DNA from: Streptomyces sp. NBC_00306
GTDB taxonomy: Bacteria > Actinomycetota > Actinomycetes > Streptomycetales > Streptomycetaceae
Direction: 5' to 3'
NCBI RefSeq assembly: GCF_036169555.1
Contig: NZ_CP108032.1
Span: 1,550,001-1,614,000 of the forward strand
Length of the DNA stretch: 64,000 nt
Shown: positions 57,186-64,000 of the stretch, one piece after another
How the letters are laid out: each line of letters starts with the position of its first letter
Position numbering within the stretch: position 1 is the stretch's first letter
The notes under the pieces: generated by a model
What the model saw: the letters and a program-made list of their open reading frames with translations, nothing else
Databases searched by the model: none
What the model was told of the DNA's origin: nothing
Program-made: the position numbers and the translations under genes

Positions 57186-58529
57186 ATGCCCGGACGACTC
57201 GGACCGCCAGAGCGCGGCGACACACAGCCCGGCAACGGTCCCCGGCCCGGGGCTCCGTCCCCCGCCCGGCCGTCCGGAGAGCGGGGCCCGCGGATCCGCG
57301 CCGCTCGCCGGGCCTCCCGCGGACCGGCCGTTCCGCCCGGCCGGAACGGGAGAACCGGCCGGAATTCCGGACCACCGGTGTCCCCCGCGCTGCGGACCGC
57401 GGCCGCGTACTCCTGGCGTGTGCTCGTGGTCGGCGCGCTCGTGTACGCCGTCTTCTCGATCCTCGGGCGCTTCCACGAGATCGCCGTGGCCGTCTTCCTC
57501 GGTCTGGTCGTGACCGCGATGCTCCGGCCGATCGCCGATCTGCTGGCCCGCCGGATGCCGCGGGCGATCGCCGTCGCCGTGTCCCTGCTCGGCAGCATCA
57601 TCGTCCTCCTCGGCGTCCTGGCCCTCGTCGGCGAGACGGTCGCCGGTGAACGCGCCGTGCTCCAGGAGGAGTTCGGCGCCGGGATCGGCAGGATCGAGCG
57701 CTGGCTGGAGCAGCCTCCGTTCCGGCTGAACCCCGAGGCGCTCACCGATCTCCAGTCCCGGATCGGGCAGTTCCTGTCCAGCCACCGGTCCACCCTGATC
57801 AGTACCGCTCTCAGCGGCGCCGGGCGGCTGGTGCAGGTGCTCACCGTGCTGGCGCTCGCGCTCTTCTGCTCGGTCTTCTTCCTCCAGTCGGGCGACCGGC
57901 AGTGGAACTGGTTCTGCTCACAGCTGCCGGCGGGGGCCCGGGACCGGGTGGCGCTGGCCGGCCGGGCGGGCTGGCGGACCTTCACCGGATACACACACGG
58001 CATCGTGCTGGTGGCGGCGACCAACGCCATCCTGGTGGGCGTGGCCCTGTTCGCCCTCGGAGTACCGCTGGCCGTGCCCCTGGCCCTGCTCGAATTCTTC
58101 GCCGCTTTCATTCCGCTGATCGGCTCCCCCATCGCGCTGGCCGTTGCCGCGGTGGTGGCACTGGCGTCCGAAGGGCCGGTGATCGCGGCCGTCGTCGTCG
58201 CGCTGATCGTGATCATCGGTCAGATCGAGGGGCATCTGCTGCACCCGCTCGTGATGAGCTGGGCGGTCCGGCTGCACCCGGTGGTGGTGGCACTCTCGGT
58301 CGTCGGCGGGGCCATCGCGGCGGGAGTGGTGGGTGCGGTGGTGGCGGTTCCGCTGGTCTCCGTCCTCTGGGCCGCGCGGCAGGCTCTGCGCGGAGAGCAG
58401 CCTGAGACGCAGAAGCCGCGTTCCTGGCGGAAGCGGAAGAAGAAGGAACCGGCGGGAGGCGAGGGGCCGGCGGACGAGGCGGGGAACACGAGCGGCATGA
58501 GCAAAGCCCGGGCCACCCCTGAGGGGTGA
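57186..58529 (+). CDS. AI-2E-family (PerM/YdiK-like) transporter
   Basis: 447 aa. A 65-residue Arg/Pro/Gly-rich cytoplasmic N-terminus precedes about seven membrane segments. AI-2E features: a long central charged domain (residues 155-205), GYTHGIVLVAATNAILVGVALFALG (shown in part), and FFAAFIPLIGSPIAL with the GQIEGHLLHPLVM block. Family members export peptides, quorum signals or ions; substrate unassigned. A Lys/Glu-rich tail ends inside a strong terminator. Confidence 0.9.
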   Translation: MPGRLGPPERGDTQPGNGPRPGAPSPARPSGERGPRIRAARRASRGPAVPPGRNGRTGRNSGPPVSPALRTAAAYSWRVLVVGALVYAVFSILGRFHEIAVAVFLGLVVTAMLRPIADLLARRMPRAIAVAVSLLGSIIVLLGVLALVGETVAGERAVLQEEFGAGIGRIERWLEQPPFRLNPEALTDLQSRIGQFLSSHRSTLISTALSGAGRLVQVLTVLALALFCSVFFLQSGDRQWNWFCSQLPAGARDRVALAGRAGWRTFTGYTHGIVLVAATNAILVGVALFALGVPLAVPLALLEFFAAFIPLIGSPIALAVAAVVALASEGPVIAAVVVALIVIIGQIEGHLLHPLVMSWAVRLHPVVVALSVVGGAIAAGVVGAVVAVPLVSVLWAARQALRGEQPETQKPRSWRKRKKKEPAGGEGPADEAGNTSGMSKARATPEG

Positions 58530-58536
58530 CCCGGGC
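58506..58536. terminator. Terminator overlapping the AI-2E stop codon
   Basis: GCCCGGG-C-CACCCC pairs with GGGGTG-A-CCCGGGC around a TGA loop: 13 paired bases with one mismatch. It serves the gene ending at 58529 and the convergent protease ending at 58560. Confidence 0.8.
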
Positions 58537-58559
58537 CTCATGGCTCACAGAGTGGTGCG

Positions 58560-59645
58560 TCAGCCGATCTCGGCCCCGAAGGCCTGAAGGGCCTCGGGCA
58601 CCGGCTGGAAGAAGGTCTCGCCGCCCGAGGAGCAGTCACCGCTGCCGCCCGAGGTGAGACCGACTGCGGTGTCGCCCGCGAAGAGCGAGCCGCCACTGTC
58701 ACCGGGCTCGGCGCAGACCGTGGTCTGGATGAGGCCGTTGACGATGTCGCCGTTGCCGTAGTTCACGGTGGCGTCGAGGCCGGTGACCTCACCGTCGTGC
58801 ACCTGGGTGGTGGAGCCGCTGCGCTGCACCTGCATGCCGACGGTGGCCTCGCCCGCCTTGGTGATGGCCTGCGAGCTGCCGTTGTAGAGGTTCACCTCGC
58901 TCGGGTGCTCGGTGCTGCCGCTGTACTTGACGAGCGCGAAGTCGTTGTCCGGGAACTGCGAGTCGACCATCTCGCCGATCGGAGCACCGCCCGCGGAGTC
59001 GGACCACTGGCTGCCGGCCTGGCCGCAGTGTCCGGCGGTGATGAAGTGGGGCTCGCCGTCCTTGACGACGTTGAAGCCGAGCGAGCAGCGTCCGCCGCCC
59101 GAGTGGATGGCGTCGCCGCCGGAGATGAAGGGCTTGAACTCACCGGCGGTCTTCTTCAGTTCCGCCTTGCCGCCCAGGCCCTTGACGACCTGGTTCAGCT
59201 TGGTCAGCGCCGCGCCCTTGACCGTACGGTCGGCGGTGACGACGACCTTGTTGGTGACCGGGTTGACCGCCCAGGAGGTGCCCGGAATGGTCGCCTTGGT
59301 GGTGAGGGTCTGCCGGGCGCTCTTCAGCTCGGCGAGGGTGTTCTCCACGACGCGTGCCTTGCCGCCGGCGTCGCGCACAGCCTTGGCGGCAGCGTCGTCG
59401 ATGACGTTCACGATGAGCGTCTTGGCGTCGGCGTCGTAGTACGTGCCCGCCGCGTCGCCGCCCAGCTTCACGCTCAGCGTGTTGGCGAGGTTTCCGGCCG
59501 CGGTCGCCGACAGCTTCTTCGCGGTGAACTGCTCGGTGTTGTCACTGGCGTTCGCACTCTGGAAGGTGAGGCCCGCTCCAACGAGTGCGACGACGGCGCC
59601 GCCCGCTATCGCGGCTTTTCTCTTGGGATTGCGTCGGTGCTTCAA
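58560..59645 (-). CDS. Secreted S1-family serine protease (streptogrisin / alpha-lytic type)
   Basis: 361 aa from TTG with GGAGG six bases upstream. Signal peptide, then a pro-region of about 140 residues, and a mature protease with the triad His in FITAGHCG, Asp in DNDFALVKY and Ser in AEPGDSGGSLF. Cys pairs around the His and Ser are those of streptogrisins. The pro-region acts as a folding chaperone and is removed outside the cell. The TTG start is fixed by the ribosome site; no other start fits the signal peptide. Confidence 0.95.
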   Translation of the reverse strand: MKHRRNPKRKAAIAGGAVVALVGAGLTFQSANASDNTEQFTAKKLSATAAGNLANTLSVKLGGDAAGTYYDADAKTLIVNVIDDAAAKAVRDAGGKARVVENTLAELKSARQTLTTKATIPGTSWAVNPVTNKVVVTADRTVKGAALTKLNQVVKGLGGKAELKKTAGEFKPFISGGDAIHSGGGRCSLGFNVVKDGEPHFITAGHCGQAGSQWSDSAGGAPIGEMVDSQFPDNDFALVKYSGSTEHPSEVNLYNGSSQAITKAGEATVGMQVQRSGSTTQVHDGEVTGLDATVNYGNGDIVNGLIQTTVCAEPGDSGGSLFAGDTAVGLTSGGSGDCSSGGETFFQPVPEALQAFGAEIG

Positions 59646-59876
59646 CTTCAACCTCCTGTGGGGGCCGCGTCCCGACATGTGGGGTGTCGGAACACGGAGG
59701 ATGGGGCGCCCACTATTCCGATACCAATCGGTAGCACACAAGGTCGACTTCAGGACGCGCACACGACAACGCGGAGGCGTTCACAACGCCTTCACAGCAA
59801 ACGTCGACCCTGGTCATTCCGTTTCGCGAACAGCACATGTACGGCGAGCAATCACGCCGTGGGCAGTGGGTGAGGA

Positions 59877-60785
59877 CTAGTCCTGTCCTGATTCCGACCC
59901 CTCGGGGCCTGTTGCCGGACCGACGGCAGGAGGAGAAGGGGCACTCGCGGGAGCAGAAGGAGTCGCCGGGGCAGGGGTCGCCGCGGGAGCGGGAGCGGGT
60001 TCGACAGGGGGGACCGGCAGCGGCTGCTGGGCCCGTTCGAGGAAGCGGAGCAGTTCCACCGGGAAGGGCAGCACCAGGGTGGAGTTCTTCTCCGCGGCGA
60101 CCGCCACCACGGTCTGGAGCAGCCGCAGTTGCAGCGCCGCCGGTTCCTTCGACATCTCGCCCGCCGCCTCGGCCAGCTTCTTCGACGCCTGGAGCTCCGC
60201 GTCCGCGTTGATCACCCGGGCCCGGCGCTCACGGTCGGCCTCCGCCTGGCGTGCCATGGACCGTTTCATCGTCTCGGGCAGCGACACGTCCTTGATCTCC
60301 ACCCGGTCGATCTGCACACCCCAGCCGACCGCCGGGCTGTCGATCATCAGCTCCAGCCCCTGGTTCAACTGCTCCCGGTTCGAGAGCAAATCGTCCAGAT
60401 CGCTCTTGCCGATGATCGAACGCAGGGACGTCTGCGCCATCTGGGAGACCGCGAAGCGGTAGTCCTCGACCTGCACGACCGCGTCGGAAGGGTCGATCAC
60501 CTTGAAATAGATGACCGCGTCGACCCGGACCGTCACATTGTCCCGGGTGATGCCGTCCTGCGCGGGAACCGGCATCGTCACGATTTGCATATTGACTTTA
60601 CGGAGCCGGTCCACGCCCGGGACTATCAGGGTGAATCCAGGGCCGCGTACGGAAGGCCTGAGCTTTCCGAGCCGGAAGACCACCCCGCGCTCGTACTGCT
60701 TGACCACCCGGGCGGCCGCCATCACATAGACGACTCCCGCGCACGCGACGGTCGCGCCGGCCGTCACCAGTGCCTCGATCATCAC
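59877..60785 (-). CDS. Slipin / stomatin-like SPFH-domain protein
   Basis: 302 aa. An N-terminal hydrophobic segment (residues 7-27), then the SPFH domain: VKQYERGVVFRLGKLRPSVRG, VPAQDGITRDNVTVRVDAVIYF (shown in part) and IGKSDLDDLLSNREQLN. A coiled-coil rich in Ala/Glu/Arg follows (about 185-235), and a Pro/Ala-rich tail. Slipins form ring scaffolds in membrane microdomains. The usual partner, an NfeD-type protease, is not adjacent. Confidence 0.92.
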   Translation of the reverse strand: MMIEALVTAGATVACAGVVYVMAAARVVKQYERGVVFRLGKLRPSVRGPGFTLIVPGVDRLRKVNMQIVTMPVPAQDGITRDNVTVRVDAVIYFKVIDPSDAVVQVEDYRFAVSQMAQTSLRSIIGKSDLDDLLSNREQLNQGLELMIDSPAVGWGVQIDRVEIKDVSLPETMKRSMARQAEADRERRARVINADAELQASKKLAEAAGEMSKEPAALQLRLLQTVVAVAAEKNSTLVLPFPVELLRFLERAQQPLPVPPVEPAPAPAATPAPATPSAPASAPSPPAVGPATGPEGSESGQD

Positions 60786-60970
60786 GGGCCCCCCTGGGGT
60801 GCGATGCGGACCGGCATGCAGTGCCTCTTCGAAGGTAGCTCCCCCCTGGCCGCAAAGGGAGCCCCGGTCACACGCTCTGATGGGTAATCATCGAACGGTT
60901 GGGGAATGCCAAAGGCTCACCTTGCTTGTACGGGGCACTCTTGTACGGGCACTGAACGAAGGGGGCGGGG

Positions 60971-61834
60971 GTGCGACGTCGGGTGCGCGCGTCGGACGGG
61001 CGGCATCTGGTGGTGGAGCGGCTGGGGGATCCACGCGGCAAGCCCGTGTTCCTGCTCCACGGCACACCCGGCAGCCGGCTGGGCCCGGCCCCGCGCGGCA
61101 TGGTCCTCTACCAGCGCCGTACCCAGCTGATCGCGTACGACCGTCCCGGTTACGGCGGTTCGGACCGGTTGGCCGGGCGCTCCGTCGCGGATGTGGCCGA
61201 GGACGTCCGGGCGATCGCCGACGAACTCGGGCTGGAGCGGTTCGCCGTCGTGGGCCGGTCGGGCGGCGCGCCCCACGCGCTGGCCTGCGCGGCGCTGATG
61301 CCGGACCGGGTCACCCGCACCGCGGCGCTGGTCACCCTCGCGCCCCGGGACGCGGACGGGCTCGACTGGTTCGAGGGCATGGCCGCGTCCAACGTCCTGG
61401 AGTACACCTTCGCGTCGGACGACCCCGCGGGGCTCACGGCACGGTTCATCCTGCGGTCCGCCGAGATCAGGAAGGACCCGATCCGGCTCCTCGACGATCT
61501 GCGCCGGGAGCTGACCGACTCGGACCGGATGGTCGTGGCGGACGCGGGCGTACGGTCCATGCTGCTGCGCAACTACCAGGAGGCGCTGCGCGCATCGGCG
61601 TACGGCTGGATCGACGACGCGCTGGCCTTCTGCAGCCCGTGGGGGTTCGACCCGGCCGACATCAAGGGCGAAGTGATGCTCTGGCACGGCGAGAAAGACG
61701 TGTTCTCACCGGTGGGGCACTCACGCTGGCTCGCGCAGCGCATCCCCGGAGCGACGGCGGTCCTGGAACCGACGGCGGCGCACTTCGACGCCCTGCACGC
61801 GCTGCCCCGGATCCTGACCTGGCTGCTGAACTAG
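60971..61834 (+). CDS. Alpha/beta hydrolase
   Basis: 287 aa from GTG with GGGGG upstream. Oxyanion motif FLLHGTPGSR (near 28), nucleophile elbow GRSGGAP with the Ser near residue 98, and a late catalytic pair: Asp in HGEKDVFSP and His in AAHFDAL. Family substrates range over esters, epoxides and haloalkanes, and none can be assigned here. Divergent from the slipin gene, with a 19-bp terminator directly after it. Confidence 0.9.
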   Translation: MRRRVRASDGRHLVVERLGDPRGKPVFLLHGTPGSRLGPAPRGMVLYQRRTQLIAYDRPGYGGSDRLAGRSVADVAEDVRAIADELGLERFAVVGRSGGAPHALACAALMPDRVTRTAALVTLAPRDADGLDWFEGMAASNVLEYTFASDDPAGLTARFILRSAEIRKDPIRLLDDLRRELTDSDRMVVADAGVRSMLLRNYQEALRASAYGWIDDALAFCSPWGFDPADIKGEVMLWHGEKDVFSPVGHSRWLAQRIPGATAVLEPTAAHFDALHALPRILTWLLN

Positions 61835-61860
61835 AACCGACCCGTTCGGACCGTGCCGCG

Positions 61861-61905
61861 CTCGTGCACCGGCAGGGCGAAGTCTCCGCCCTGCCGGTGC
61901 ACGAG
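61861..61905. terminator. Perfect 19-bp hairpin terminator
   Basis: CTCGTGCACCGGCAGGGCG (61861-61879) is followed by its exact complement at 61887-61905, with a 7-base loop. It separates the hydrolase from the convergent NB-ARC/TPR gene. Confidence 0.85.
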
Positions 61906-61911
61906 GACCGC

Positions 61912-64000
61912 TCACACGGCGAGCGGCTCCAGGTCGCGGTGCACCCGGCGTTCGTCCCGCGCGATCCGCGTCAGCGCGTGATCCTCGCCCAGCAGCCTCT
62001 GGAGCTCCGCCACCGTCTCGGACCGCAGCTGCATCGCCTCGTCCTTGCGGCCGAGCATCCCGAGGGTGACCGCCAGGTTGGAGGCGACGCCCAGCACCTC
62101 CGGATGGTGGGCGCCCAGGACGTCCCGCAGCCGGGCCACGGTCCGCTGTTCGATCTCCAGGGCCTCTTCCAGACCGCCCAGGTCCGCCAGCGCGTTCGCG
62201 AGGTTGATCGTGCTGTAGAGAGCGTGCGGGTGGCTCTCTCCCAGCACCTCCCTCATCGTCCTCGTCACCTTGAGCAGCAACTGCTCCGCGGACTCCGGAT
62301 CGCCGCAGCCCCACTGGAAGATGCCCAGGTTGTTGATGGCGGCGAGGGTGTACGGGTGCCTCTCCCCCGGCGCCTTCCGGTACTGGTCGACGACCTCCTG
62401 CGCCAGATCCCTGGCCGCGACGGGCTCCCCCGCGGCGAACAGGTCGGCCGCCAGGTTTAGGTCGCAGGCCAGCGAGTCCGGGTTGGCAGAGGTGTACCGG
62501 GCGCGGTAGCGGTTGCGGGTGGCCGTGGTCAGCCGCCGCGCGTCCTCGAGACGGCCGGCCCTGCGCAGCGACACCGCAAGGGACTTGGCAGCAGCCAGGG
62601 TGCCCGGGAAGGTCCGGCCCAGCTGCTCCTTGTACAGCTCGTAGGTCCGGCTGAGAAGCGTGACCGAGTCCTCGTAACGGCCGATCTCCCGCAGGTCCCG
62701 GGCCAGGTTCATGGCCGAGGACAGGGTGTACGGGTGTTCCGGGCCGAGCACCTCGGTGCGCCGGTCGAAGACCTCCTGGTCGATCTCACGGGCGCGGGAG
62801 TACTGGCCGACCATGCGCAGGTTCAGCGCAAGGTTGTTGGCGGCCGCGAGCGTCCGCGGGTGGGACTCGTGGAAGATCTGGCTGAATCCCTCGTGCGCCT
62901 CGGTCGCCAGCTCCATGGCCCTGCCGTACTGGCCCAGGGTGCCGAGGTCCATCGCGAGGCCGCTGGTGGTCATGTAGGTGTGCGGATGGGACTCGCCGAG
63001 CACGGCCTGCTGTCGCTCCAGGGTCACCTCGTCGAGCTCCTTGGCCTCCACGTAACGCCCCTGGGAGCGATAGATGTTGGAGAGGTGGAAGCGGAGGTAG
63101 AGGTACTGGAGGTCGTCGTTGCCCAGCATGTCGCGCCAGGTCTCGCGTACGTCGTTCGCGAGTGTCGCGGCGGTCATCCAGTCGCCGCGCTTCCAGAGGT
63201 AGCGCACGCGGTCGATGATCAGCCGGCGGGTCTCCGGCTCCTTGCAGTACCGGGCCTCCGAGGGGCCGAGGTGGGGCCAGATGGTGGCGAACCGCGCCCA
63301 GGTCTCGGGGTTGTCGATCGGCTCGTCGTCGTCGGGCCGGGCTCCCGCGAGGACCCGGTGGACGGCGTGCCGGGCGTCCTGCTGCTCCTCCTCCGTCAGC
63401 TGTGCCCGGATGACGGCCTGGACCAGCCGGTGCACCTGGATGCTGTTGGAGACCTGGTCGACCTTGGCCAGCGCGAACCGGCCGATCTCCCGGATGACCC
63501 GGCCGAGCACCAGCTTCTCCTGGAGGGAGGAGTCGTACGGCTTGAGCGCGTCGATCATCTCCTTGCTGTAGAGGAGGTTCGCGGAGATCGGCTCGGGTGC
63601 GAAGAAGGCGCAGAGCTGGAGGAGACGGACCGCCGCCGGTGAGCGCTCCTTGAGCCGCTCGATGGAGACGTTCCAGGTCGCGGCGACCGGCTCGGGGTAT
63701 CCGGCGGGCTGATTGAGCGCGAGCACGCTCGCGGCCTGCTCCCTGAGCTGTTCCAGATAGGCGCTGACCGGGGTGGCGGTCTCCGCGATCCAGGCCGCGG
63801 CCTGCTCGACGGCGAGCGGCAGGTCACCGACCGCGGTCGCGACCTGGTCGGCCTCCTCGATGCCCAGTCCGCGGGCGCGCCGCTGGAGGTGCTCGATGGA
63901 CTCCTCGCGCAGGAAGACGTCGACGGGCAGCGCGTCGCCGTACTGCGACCAGGTCTGGTTCCTGGAAGTGACGAGGATGTGCCCGGGCCCCTGCGGCGGA
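61912..64000 (-). CDS. NB-ARC/TPR protein, FxsT-like (FxSxx-COOH system), 5' end outside window
   Basis: Partial: at least 696 codons, running off the right edge with no start in the window. The part nearest the edge carries the end of an NB-ARC/STAND ATPase (GHILVTSRNQTWSQYGDALP, then GDLPLAVEQAAAWIAE). Then come a winged-helix-like segment and about ten TPR repeats (ESHPHTYMTTSGLAMDLGTLG is one), in the style of kinesin-light-chain TPRs. In the FxSxx-COOH system of Streptomyces a protein of this design accompanies a small peptide and a radical SAM enzyme; those would lie beyond the window. Confidence 0.85.
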   Translation of the reverse strand, partial: PPQGPGHILVTSRNQTWSQYGDALPVDVFLREESIEHLQRRARGLGIEEADQVATAVGDLPLAVEQAAAWIAETATPVSAYLEQLREQAASVLALNQPAGYPEPVAATWNVSIERLKERSPAAVRLLQLCAFFAPEPISANLLYSKEMIDALKPYDSSLQEKLVLGRVIREIGRFALAKVDQVSNSIQVHRLVQAVIRAQLTEEEQQDARHAVHRVLAGARPDDDEPIDNPETWARFATIWPHLGPSEARYCKEPETRRLIIDRVRYLWKRGDWMTAATLANDVRETWRDMLGNDDLQYLYLRFHLSNIYRSQGRYVEAKELDEVTLERQQAVLGESHPHTYMTTSGLAMDLGTLGQYGRAMELATEAHEGFSQIFHESHPRTLAAANNLALNLRMVGQYSRAREIDQEVFDRRTEVLGPEHPYTLSSAMNLARDLREIGRYEDSVTLLSRTYELYKEQLGRTFPGTLAAAKSLAVSLRRAGRLEDARRLTTATRNRYRARYTSANPDSLACDLNLAADLFAAGEPVAARDLAQEVVDQYRKAPGERHPYTLAAINNLGIFQWGCGDPESAEQLLLKVTRTMREVLGESHPHALYSTINLANALADLGGLEEALEIEQRTVARLRDVLGAHHPEVLGVASNLAVTLGMLGRKDEAMQLRSETVAELQRLLGEDHALTRIARDERRVHRDLEPLAV

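Noticed and set aside
1..64000. tRNA, rRNA, CRISPR array, riboswitch or prophage
   Set aside because: No cloverleaf-like sequence, no regularly spaced identical repeats, and no phage structural or integrase genes were seen.

Overview
The window is typical Streptomyces chromosome: very high G+C, strong third-position GC bias, frequent GTG and TTG starts, many TetR/GntR/ArsR regulators, secreted hydrolases with Streptomyces-type signal peptides, and a LAxTG sortase substrate. From memory (not checked here), the gene order resembles the S. coelicolor segment from soxR (about SCO1697) through hmgA (about SCO1715) and a YtrA-like GntR (about SCO1728) to the second dnaE (about SCO1739). The window therefore looks like chromosome backbone with one small accessory patch. 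I found no rRNA, tRNA, CRISPR array, phage or antibiotic cluster.

Layout. 0.1-4.3 kb: an alpha/beta hydrolase, a zinc-ribbon protein, a DUF849 (BKACE) enzyme and an ATP-dependent RNA ligase of the Deinococcus DraRnl type. 4.4-11.8 kb: soxR, a MaoC-like hydratase, three TetR/ArsR-type local regulators, an acyl-CoA dehydrogenase and two transporters. 12-21 kb: an aldehyde dehydrogenase/alcohol dehydrogenase operon, an orphan sugar-type ABC ATPase, a coupled citrate (CitMHS) and MFS transporter pair, and a molybdopterin oxidoreductase. 21.6-27.2 kb: TetR, hmgA (tyrosine/homogentisate catabolism), GntR, an orphan ISP specificity-domain protein, a class III CoA-transferase and a small conserved protein. 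27.5-33.9 kb: a probable operon of DUF4331 secreted protein, TPR protein, His-rich NicO metal transporter and a receptor Ser/Thr kinase. 34-38.4 kb: an SGNH lipase, a small membrane protein and a GT2-GT2-deacetylase operon. 38.5-45.5 kb: an AAA ATPase, a YtrA-like GntR, a GNAT, a DUF402 protein, and a tctCBA tripartite tricarboxylate transporter divergent from a CitB-type response regulator. 46.2-48.85 kb: an accessory patch with a secreted protein, a DUF6083 protein, a frameshifted SUKH-4 gene and a degraded IS5-family transposase. 49-58.5 kb: a sortase-anchored AA10 LPMO, a secreted lipase, an ImuB-like/DnaE2 mutasome pair and two membrane proteins. 58.5-64 kb: a streptogrisin-type protease, a slipin, an alpha/beta hydrolase and the C-terminal part of an FxsT-like NB-ARC/TPR protein cut by the window edge.

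The clearest structure beyond genes is a set of matched operator-like palindromes. One 17-bp dyad lies between the acyl-CoA dehydrogenase and its divergent TetR, and again upstream of the aldehyde dehydrogenase operon 6.6 kb away. A second, 15-bp identical motif lies upstream of both the MaoC gene and the TetR at 6.2 kb. Together they suggest small acyl/aldehyde catabolic regulons. Two size variants of a Streptomyces terminal-inverted-repeat hairpin element (49 bp and 162 bp) lie in intergenic regions. The SUKH-4 gene is broken by a 4-bp tandem duplication that can be located exactly.
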